From Bradyrhizobium sp. AS23.2 (GTDB lineage: Bacteria > Pseudomonadota > Alphaproteobacteria > Rhizobiales > Xanthobacteraceae): a stretch of DNA of 64,000 nt. Every line of letters begins with the position of its first letter. The first letter of the stretch is position 1. Shown here piece after piece: positions 31,127 through 37,590 of the stretch. The DNA lies in contig NZ_LGHM01000042.1 of assembly GCF_001908185.1 (NCBI RefSeq), positions 1-64,000 of the forward strand, in the 5' to 3' direction. Under the pieces are notes generated by a model that searched no databases, was not told the origin of the DNA, and was given only the letters and a program-made list of their open reading frames with translations. Made by a program: the position numbers and the translations under genes.

Positions 31127-33028
31127 TCAGCGGATGATCGGGAGCCGTATCGTGAACAGCGCGCCACCCGCGGGCTGGTACGACGCGGCAATCGTGCCGT
31201 GATGGGCCTCGATGATGGTTTTGGCGATCGCGAGCCCCATGCCCATTCCTTCGGGCTTGGTCGTGAAGAACGGATTGAAGACGTTTGCGAGATCGGAAGC
31301 GTCAATCCCGGGTCCAGTATCGGCGACCCTGATCTCGGCCTGATTGCCGGCGCGCATGGTCGAGACGCTGACCTCTCGTTTCCCGGTGTCCGCGTCGGAG
31401 ATCGCATCCATCGCATTAATGATCAGGTTGAGAACGACCTGCTGAATCTGGACCGGATCGCCCCTGACGTGGAGATCGGCCAGAACCGGCATGTAGGTCA
31501 ACGTAATCCGGCGTCCATCGGCGACGGCTGTCACCAGGCCGATCGCTTCGCGCACCGTGTCGTTGAGCTCGATGTCCTGGATTTCAAACGGCGTCTTCTT
31601 CAGGACGCTGCGCAGCCTTCGGATCACCTCGCTCGCGCGCTGATCGTCGCGCCTGATGTCGGCGAGAATCTGCCGGATCTCGTTGATGTCGGGCGAAGTG
31701 GCCTTCAGCATGAGCTCCGCCGTTTCGGCGTTGGTCAGGATGGACCCGAGCGGCTGGTTCAATTCGTGAGCGATCGACGTCGTCAGCTCGCCGACGGCCG
31801 AATAGCGGTTGACGTGAGCGAGTTCGGCCAGGCGCTGGCGCGACTCGATCTCGGCGATCTGGCGGCGGCGGCGCTCATGCAGCAGACCGCTGATCAGGCC
31901 CGCCTGCACCAGGATCACGGCCGCGATCAGCAGCATCTGCCAGCGATAGATTTCCCAGAGGGGCGGTTCGCGAAACACGACTTCGCTGCCCGGCGGCAAG
32001 CGGCTCTCGCTGATGCCCCAGCGCTGCAACTCGCGCCAATCATATTTCGGCGGCGCAAATCCGATCGGATCGTATTTGACGTTGGCCGGCTTCTCGCCGC
32101 CGAGGATGCGGATGGCGGCGCTGACGGTCTTGGCGCTGGTTTCGGCGACCGAATGCATGGGGCCGCCGACGGTGCTGCCGCCGAAGAACGGCTCCTGGTA
32201 AGAGAAGATCGGCGCGTTCGCGACCGCATGCAGACTGCGGAGCGCAATGTCGCCCTCGTGGACGACGCCGGAGGCATCGACCGACATGAGGCCCCAGAAC
32301 AACATGGTGTGCGGCGGAAGCGTCGATGCGCGCTTCAATATCTCGTCGAATGAAAGGTCGGAGTACCAGGTGAGAGCGACCCGGCCTTCCAGCGGCTCGA
32401 GTTCCCGTTTCATCTCATCGATCCAGAATTTTTCATGGGGTGATGCGCCGATCACGACGGCGATCGCCTTGGTGTCCGGCAGGACCTGCAGAATGTTCTC
32501 GAAGGCTGCCAGGAAATCACTGCGGACCGCCACGACGACGTCGTTGTCAGTGAGGTCGAAGCGGCTCACCAGCCGCTGCTCGACCGCGGTCAGCACCATC
32601 GGCGTGTTGGGAAAGAGCTTGCCCCGATATCGTTGCGCGAACCGCGCGGCAGGCGCGCCGACGCTCAGCACGATGTCAGGCAGTCCACCCTGGTAAAGTG
32701 AAGCCAGATATTCGACGAAGGGCGCTTCCGGGCCCGGACCATTGGAGCGCGCAGAGATCAGCGTATGTTCCTGAATGTCGACCGGCCATGGCGATCGCCG
32801 TTCGAGCTCAACCTTGATGCTTCGCGCATACTCGCTCCAGGGCCGGAACTCGCTCCCGAAGGAATGCAGCATCAGCACCCGTTTGGGCTGGCTGCGTGCG
32901 GTCGCGGCCGGCTCGGCGGCACTCATTGATCTGGGCAGCGGGCAGGCAGCGAGCAACAAGCCAAGACAAAGCAGCACGGCCCTTGCCGGCCACAATTTGA
33001 CTGACGCAATGGTCACGCGCCCGCTCAT
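31127..33028 (-). CDS. Sensor histidine kinase with periplasmic ABC-binding-protein-like sensor
   Basis: The 633 residues comprise an N-terminal signal/anchor (about 15-28), a periplasmic ABC-substrate-binding-like domain (about 48-330, with VLMLHSFGSEFRPW and LPDIVLSVGAPAARFA), one membrane span (363-384) and a cytoplasmic kinase. The phospho-acceptor is His421 in SIAHELNQPLGSI; the ATPase has NLIINAMDA, DTGPGI, NPFFTTK and GMGMGLAI. This architecture is common in Bradyrhizobium. GGAGG lies 3 nt before the ATG. No response regulator is adjacent; the two regulators at 43.2-44.4 kb are possible partners. The ligand is unknown. Confidence 0.93.
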   Translation of the reverse strand: MSGRVTIASVKLWPARAVLLCLGLLLAACPLPRSMSAAEPAATARSQPKRVLMLHSFGSEFRPWSEYARSIKVELERRSPWPVDIQEHTLISARSNGPGPEAPFVEYLASLYQGGLPDIVLSVGAPAARFAQRYRGKLFPNTPMVLTAVEQRLVSRFDLTDNDVVVAVRSDFLAAFENILQVLPDTKAIAVVIGASPHEKFWIDEMKRELEPLEGRVALTWYSDLSFDEILKRASTLPPHTMLFWGLMSVDASGVVHEGDIALRSLHAVANAPIFSYQEPFFGGSTVGGPMHSVAETSAKTVSAAIRILGGEKPANVKYDPIGFAPPKYDWRELQRWGISESRLPPGSEVVFREPPLWEIYRWQMLLIAAVILVQAGLISGLLHERRRRQIAEIESRQRLAELAHVNRYSAVGELTTSIAHELNQPLGSILTNAETAELMLKATSPDINEIRQILADIRRDDQRASEVIRRLRSVLKKTPFEIQDIELNDTVREAIGLVTAVADGRRITLTYMPVLADLHVRGDPVQIQQVVLNLIINAMDAISDADTGKREVSVSTMRAGNQAEIRVADTGPGIDASDLANVFNPFFTTKPEGMGMGLAIAKTIIEAHHGTIAASYQPAGGALFTIRLPIIR

Positions 33029-33115
33029 CTTCCTCCGGCAGCTTCGACGGCCGCTCTCGGGGCAATTCTAGCTGGAATTGCGCAGCTCCGACAGCCCGCT
33101 GAGTGGCAGCGTCCC

Positions 33116-33478
33116 TCAGCAACGCGTCATCACCCTGCCGTAGGCATCCACGACCTGCACGCAGGACGATTCGTAATGGGCGCCTGCCGCGCCCGCGGCG
33201 ACGCCGGCTCCGACAACTGCCCGCCGCGTCGTCCGCCGGGCGACACCGGCATAGCTCATCGGCGTTAGCGGCCGGCCGATCACGGCCTGGGCTTCGGAGG
33301 CAAAGCCACCGCGAACGAGGCTTGTGCCGTTCCTGGACAGGCCGGCGCAGACGAAGATATCGTTACTTTGCCGGGCAGCAGTGGTAGCGGATTTCATATC
33401 TTCCATGCCAGGGACATCGCTGGCCCATGCACCGTCGAGGTCGAGCGCATTGGCGCGAACGGTCAATGACGTAAGCAT
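33116..33478 (-). CDS. Hypothetical protein, probably exported; 5' end uncertain
   Basis: The 120-residue frame from the ATG at 33478 includes LDLDGAWASDVPGMEDM, a single Cys pair (FVCAGL; SSCVQVVDAYGRVMTRC) and an Ala/Gly-rich hydrophobic stretch near AVVGAGVAAGAAGA. Upstream of the ATG the same frame continues as LNAIALSAVMLTSLTVRANA, a convincing signal-peptide core, but with no ATG, GTG or TTG before the stop of the previous gene. A strong GAGGGAGGGG then TTG sits in the neighbouring frame. Either the short start is used, a CTG is used, or a frameshift has occurred. No family recognised. Confidence 0.55.
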   Translation of the reverse strand: MLTSLTVRANALDLDGAWASDVPGMEDMKSATTAARQSNDIFVCAGLSRNGTSLVRGGFASEAQAVIGRPLTPMSYAGVARRTTRRAVVGAGVAAGAAGAHYESSCVQVVDAYGRVMTRC

Positions 33479-33538
33479 TACTGCGCTGAGTGCGATCGCA
33501 TTCAGTGAGCCGATCGCGTCAACCCCTCCCTCTCGCGC

Positions 33539-34771
33539 TCAATGTCCGCTCAACACAAGTGTCTTGATCGGCAGCAGCAACGCCTGAATGCGCAGCAGCA
33601 GCGCATGCACGAGGCCGACACCGTCGACGACGTGAAGCGCAATCGCACGGCCGGTGCTGGTGTCTGCGGCAGAAATTTCCTCGTGATTGCTGGTATACGC
33701 GTTCACGATGCAGCTGCTTCCCGGCGTAACGCCCTCGAGCCCGTTCTTGTAGAGCGGTTCGAGAAACACGAGGATGGTGCCGGGCCTTGCAGCGTTCTGT
33801 GCTTCGACCAGTTGCTGTCCGGCCTGGAACTGTCCGGCGGCGATGTAGTCCTGCACCGTGGTGATGATCATCGGAATGATCACCCACGGACGTGAGTTAC
33901 AAGCCGCTTCGGCCACCATGCCTTTCTTCAGCACGCCGGCCTCGATCTGGCCGAAGCCAGCCTGGAGCGCGGTTCGGCCCGCCCCTTCCGGAATAAGCAC
34001 GCCAGCAGGTCGCATCAACTGGTTGACGACATCTCCGACGCGAATCAGGAACTGCTCGACGCGACCGTCGACACCAGCCCGCACGATGGTCTTGTCGAGG
34101 TCGACCTGGGCTTGATCGAGGGCGGCCTGGGCGCTCGCCTTCTGGGCCGGCAGCAGCGTCGAGACCTGCAAGGCCGCCGTTTCCTTTGCCGCGGTGGCGG
34201 CATCGATCCCCGCCTGGCGCTGGTCGACCAGCACACGGAGCTTATCGATGTCACGTTGCGGCACGATGCCGGGGTTGCGGCTCTGGAGCTCACTCTTGAC
34301 GTCGAGCTCGTCCTTGGCCTGCTGGTAATTGGCCTTGGCTTCCTGGATCTGAGCTTCCGCCTTGACCACGTCGGACTGCGCGCTCGTCATCGCGGCATCA
34401 ACTTCGGCGACCTTGCGCTTCGCGGTCTCAAAGGCGGCTTGCTGCTTGGAGCTGTCCAGCGTGAACAGCACATCGCCCTTCCTCACCGGCTGGCTGAACC
34501 CGACCTTCACCTCCGCGACCCGCCCCGACCCTTCCGGCAGGATCGGCACGGTCCGGAAATAGAGCGTCGCAGAGTCCGTCGACGGATGGAAATAGAAGAT
34601 CATCGTGATCAGCGAAACCGTGAGCATCAGGCATCCGGTGATGCCCCATCTCAGTTCGTACCACACCGAGAAGAACGTAATCTCCTTGCCGATCCGCTTG
34701 CCCTGGACGTAGCGACGGTAGAGGTAGTCGGGGACGATGGTGAGGAGCGAGCAGAACATCAGCTCAAACAT
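33539..34771 (-). CDS. HlyD/EmrA-family membrane fusion protein
   Basis: This 410-residue adaptor of a secretion or efflux system has one N-terminal membrane span (about 44-62, GITGCLMLTVSLITMIFYF), a lipoyl-like half motif (ILPEGSGRVAEVKVGFSQPVRKGDVLFTLD, split around the hairpin), a long coiled-coil hairpin (AAFETAKRKVAEVDAAM...; QARQAGIDAATAAKETAAL) and a beta-barrel region. AAGGAG precedes the ATG at 34771, which overlaps the previous gene by 8 nt. No transporter or outer-membrane partner is adjacent; the small membrane protein upstream is its only obvious partner. Confidence 0.9.
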   Translation of the reverse strand: MFELMFCSLLTIVPDYLYRRYVQGKRIGKEITFFSVWYELRWGITGCLMLTVSLITMIFYFHPSTDSATLYFRTVPILPEGSGRVAEVKVGFSQPVRKGDVLFTLDSSKQQAAFETAKRKVAEVDAAMTSAQSDVVKAEAQIQEAKANYQQAKDELDVKSELQSRNPGIVPQRDIDKLRVLVDQRQAGIDAATAAKETAALQVSTLLPAQKASAQAALDQAQVDLDKTIVRAGVDGRVEQFLIRVGDVVNQLMRPAGVLIPEGAGRTALQAGFGQIEAGVLKKGMVAEAACNSRPWVIIPMIITTVQDYIAAGQFQAGQQLVEAQNAARPGTILVFLEPLYKNGLEGVTPGSSCIVNAYTSNHEEISAADTSTGRAIALHVVDGVGLVHALLLRIQALLLPIKTLVLSGH

Positions 34772-35219
34772 GGCTGCGCTCCTTCTCCTTGGCGGAACCT
34801 GGTTTTTCCCCGGGCGGTGGTTCGGTCTCGCTGGCAACCTGGGCTGCACCGTTCGTGCCGTCGGCTCCGCCCGGCGCCGCGCCGGCAATTCTCTCGACGG
34901 AATCCGCAATGCTGCGGAGCGGAGTTCCGAAGTCCGGTATGTCAATCAGCGCAAGCAAGAGGCCCGCGACCCAGAAGATATGCATGTGCGTAAAGAGCGA
35001 GATCAGGCCGAGCACGGCGACGAACTCGAATTGAAGCTTTTGCGACTTGTGCGCCATCCGCTCCGGAAGACTGTGCAGTTTCCAATAGAGGGTACCGACC
35101 CATAGTACGGTCCCGACCAGGAAAATGCCCATGACGACCATGAGCGTATCTGTTCCACTTCCCGGCGCGAGATAGAAAGGCAGGTGATGCGGGGCCAATG
35201 GATGAAGCTGCTCGTTCAA
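34764..35219 (-). CDS. Small membrane protein paired with HlyD-family gene
   Basis: This 151-residue protein has two predicted membrane spans (TLMVVMGIFLVGTVLWVGTLY and FVAVLGLISLFTHMHIFWVAGLLLALI) and a Pro/Glu-rich cytoplasmic-type tail. Its stop overlaps the HlyD-family start, so the two form an operon. Similar two-gene sets occur in Bradyrhizobium as I recall, but function is unknown. An FNR/FixK box lies 71 bp upstream and could serve this gene as well as the divergent 35375 gene. Confidence 0.8.
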   Translation of the reverse strand: MNEQLHPLAPHHLPFYLAPGSGTDTLMVVMGIFLVGTVLWVGTLYWKLHSLPERMAHKSQKLQFEFVAVLGLISLFTHMHIFWVAGLLLALIDIPDFGTPLRSIADSVERIAGAAPGGADGTNGAAQVASETEPPPGEKPGSAKEKERSHV

Positions 35220-35289
35220 CGTTCACTCTCCAGAAGGACTAAACTCGACGCGGATCGGCAAACAAAGGCGCTCCCCAATACGGACCTGC

Positions 35290-35303
35290 TTGATTTGGAT
35301 CAA
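35290..35303. promoter_or_regulatory. FNR/FixK box between divergent operons
   Basis: TTGATTTGGATCAA matches TTGAT-N4-ATCAA exactly. It ends 71 bp before the ATG of the 35375 gene and begins 70 bp from the start of the 35219 membrane-protein gene on the other strand, so it may control the polyphosphate kinase operon, the HlyD operon or both. Confidence 0.8.
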
Positions 35304-35374
35304 AGGTGGGCCCGGGGCTGCTCCTAGCCTTTCACGGATGCGGAGCCGGAACAAGCGAGCAGGAGACGCAAGTC

Positions 35375-35830
35375 ATGTCCAGCAACATCGACGATCTCAT
35401 CCCAAACGCCGCGAAGATTCGCAAGGAAGCCGCCCTCAAGGAGGCCGAGAAAGCCGACGAATACGTCCGCCTCGCCGCCGCCGCCGAGGCCGAGAAGCAC
35501 GCGCTGATTGAGCGCCTGAGCAAGCCTTCCGGCAAAAGCGAGGAGGAGAAGATCAAGCTCGCCTCCACCATCATCCAGCGTGCGGTGCGAAACGGCCTGA
35601 CCGAGGTGCTGGTCTATCGCTTCCCCAACTCGCTCTGCACGGACAAGGGACGCGCCATCAATCAGATGGAAAAGGGCTGGGAAAACACGCTGACCGGGAT
35701 CCCCAGGGAGATCTTCCAGCTCTGGACCGACTATCTGAAACCGCGAGGTTATCGCATCGCCTACCAGGTCATCGATTTCCCGGGCGGCGTGCCTGGCGAT
35801 ATCGGCGTGACCATTTCCTGGGACGAGTGA
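35375..35830 (+). CDS. Hypothetical protein co-transcribed with PPK2
   Basis: This 151-residue soluble protein has a long charged N-terminal helix (KEAALKEAEKADEYVRLAAA) and a folded C-terminal part with VLVYRFPNSLCTDKGRAINQ and a final VPGDIGVTISWDE. AGGAG lies 9 nt before the ATG. It is 25 bp upstream of the polyphosphate kinase gene. No family name is known to me, but the pairing and the box upstream suggest a stress role. Confidence 0.8.
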   Translation: MSSNIDDLIPNAAKIRKEAALKEAEKADEYVRLAAAAEAEKHALIERLSKPSGKSEEEKIKLASTIIQRAVRNGLTEVLVYRFPNSLCTDKGRAINQMEKGWENTLTGIPREIFQLWTDYLKPRGYRIAYQVIDFPGGVPGDIGVTISWDE

Positions 35831-35855
35831 CGAACGCAGCAGCGAAGGGGCAGGC

Positions 35856-36656
35856 ATGGCCAAGGACGAACCCGCGGAGCGGATGAAGCGGAAGGACTAC
35901 GAGAAAGAACTTCAAAAGCTCCAGGTCGAGCTATGCCACCTTCAGGAATGGGTGAGGGCAGAGAAGCTGAAGGTGATCATCATCTTCGAAGGCCGCGACG
36001 CCGCCGGCAAGGGGGGCACGATCAAGGCCCTGACTGAAAAAGTGAGCCCGCGGGTATTCCGGGTCTGCGCCCTGCCCGCGCCCTCCGACCGGCAGAAATC
36101 CCAGCTATTCATGCAACGCTATATCGAACAATTCCCCGCCGGCGGAGAAATCGTGATCTTCGACCGCAGTTGGTACAACCGCGCCGGCGTTGAATATGTC
36201 ATGGGATTCTGCTCTCCCGCCGAGCACAAGCGTTTCCTGCAATTGTGTCCGTTGGTGGAAGAATTTGCCGTGGACGCAGGCATCATCCTGATCAAGCTGT
36301 GGCTGGAGGTCGGGATGGAGGAGCAGGAGCTCCGCTTCAAGGCACGTATCGAGGACCCGCTGCGGCAATGGAAGCTGAGTCCGATGGACACCGAGTCGTT
36401 CGGGCGCTGGTACGATTACTCGCGGGCGCGCGACATGATGTTCGAGGCGACCGACACGAAACATGCGCCGTGGCGACTGATCCGCTCCGACGACAAGCGG
36501 CGAGCGCGGCTCAACGCCATCTCGCACATCCTGCGGACGATCCCTTACAAGAAGATCGCGCGGAAAACGGTCAAGCTGCCGAAACGATCCCGCAAGGGAC
36601 GCTACAACGACCAAGCGAGCCTGCGCGCGATGAACTTCGTCGAGGAACGATACTGA
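35856..36656 (+). CDS. ppk2: Polyphosphate kinase 2 family protein
   Basis: PPK2 enzymes transfer phosphate between polyphosphate and nucleotides. Walker A is GRDAAGKGG (46-54) and the Walker B/lid region is IFDRSWYNRAG (101-111), followed by FLQLCPLVEEF and RWYDYSRARDMMFEATDT, all typical of the one-domain class. At 266 residues it is a normal length. The enzyme would help regenerate ATP or GTP from polyphosphate when respiration is limited, which fits the FNR/FixK box upstream of its operon. It ends at a terminator shared with the convergent EipA-like paralog. Confidence 0.95.
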   Translation: MAKDEPAERMKRKDYEKELQKLQVELCHLQEWVRAEKLKVIIIFEGRDAAGKGGTIKALTEKVSPRVFRVCALPAPSDRQKSQLFMQRYIEQFPAGGEIVIFDRSWYNRAGVEYVMGFCSPAEHKRFLQLCPLVEEFAVDAGIILIKLWLEVGMEEQELRFKARIEDPLRQWKLSPMDTESFGRWYDYSRARDMMFEATDTKHAPWRLIRSDDKRRARLNAISHILRTIPYKKIARKTVKLPKRSRKGRYNDQASLRAMNFVEERY

Positions 36657-36696
36657 AGCAAGTCAGGCCACGCGCCGAGCGCGGCCTGATGTGCTT
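36656..36696. terminator. Bidirectional hairpin between convergent genes
   Basis: A long inverted repeat (AAGCA...TCAGGCC...GGCCTGA...TGCTT) spans the gap between the PPK2 stop and the stop of the convergent EipA-like gene. The stem is GC-rich with a small loop (CGAG region) and would terminate transcription from either side. Confidence 0.65.
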
Positions 36697-36700
36697 GCGT

Positions 36701-37135
36701 TCACTTCAACCGGATGGTGACGCCACCGACCGCAGCCGATACTTCCGCGCCGACCTTCGGTCCGCTGAGCTGGAGGATCACGCCATTGCTGTTCTGCAGC
36801 TGCACGGCGCCGGCGCCCGCGGCAACCGCACCGCCTGCGCCGCCCGCCGCATAAGAGCCTTCGATCGACTGCGGCCCTCTCAGATTGATAGCGCGACCGA
36901 CCAGCTTGGTCGTCGAAGCTCCCACCGTGAACCCGACGCTCATGCCCGAGACGGTGAAGGGATATCTTTTGCCGTGGTAGACGAGAACGCCCTCCCCGCC
37001 GCCGACGCCGACAATGAAGCCGCCCTTGGTGAAGACGACGGCGACCTGGCCGGTATCGGCATGCGATGGCGTGGCGAAGCCGGTAAATGCCGCGAGCGTG
37101 GCAACCAGGACGGCACCGGTGGCAAATTTCCTCAT
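36701..37135 (-). CDS. Exported EipA/DUF1134-like glycine-rich barrel protein (paralog B)
   Basis: This 144-residue protein has a signal peptide (MRKFATGAVLVATLAAFTGF..., cleaved near SHA-D) and a Gly-rich beta-type mature part that aligns well with the 27765-28241 protein: KGGFIVGVGGGEGVLVYHGK with RYPF, then VSGMSVGFTVGAS, AGAGAVQLQNSNGVILQLSG and PKVGAEVSAAVGG. The resemblance to EipA/DUF1134 is distant. It lies just upstream of the antiporter remnant and the decarboxylase on the same strand order, and may be stress related. Start at 37135 chosen for the signal peptide. Confidence 0.78.
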   Translation of the reverse strand: MRKFATGAVLVATLAAFTGFATPSHADTGQVAVVFTKGGFIVGVGGGEGVLVYHGKRYPFTVSGMSVGFTVGASTTKLVGRAINLRGPQSIEGSYAAGGAGGAVAAGAGAVQLQNSNGVILQLSGPKVGAEVSAAVGGVTIRLK

Positions 37136-37166
37136 GACGTTCTTTCCCCTTTCGTTATGGCGCCTG

Positions 37167-37571
37167 CTATTGCGCCAGCAGCATTGCGAAGTTGCCGAAG
37201 ATGGTAAGCAGGATGCCCAAGACGGCGTAGCCGACCGGGAATCCGATCCAGGGCACGGAGCTCCGGATTTCGACTGCGGCCTCACGGCAAGGGCCGGAAT
37301 GCGACCGCGCACCGGCAACGCCGCCCATCAGCACCGCCGGGTTGATCTTGAAGACGTGGAAGCCGATCGCCCAGACGATGAATGGCGGGATCGTGCGAGC
37401 TTCACGCCATAGGTCGATGACCATACCGACAGGCTCGCGCCGACCACGATGGCACCGGCGACCATGCCGAGGCGGTAACCCTTGATACTGCCCCGTCCGA
37501 TCCAGACCGCCAGGCCGACGACGAAGAACAGCAGCAGGATACGGCTGCAGGAAGGTGAAAAACGCCTTCAT
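37167..37571 (-). pseudogene. Aspartate:alanine antiporter (AAE family) remnant
   Basis: The open frame reads as a transporter only in pieces. Its last about 75 residues (FKINPAVLMGGVAGARSHSG, then SSVPWIGFPVGYAVLGILLT with IFGNFAMLLA) match the C-terminal half of AspT/YidE transporters. A neighbouring frame over about 37400-37560 gives RILLLFFVVGLAVWIGRGSI and YRLGMVAGAIVVGASLSVWS, which also belongs to this family. Two frameshifts and the loss of most of the roughly 560-residue protein are needed to explain this. It sits 19 bp after the end of the decarboxylase gene, where an exchange partner is expected. Confidence 0.8.
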
Positions 37572-37590
37572 GTTCGCCCCCCTTGGCGAC

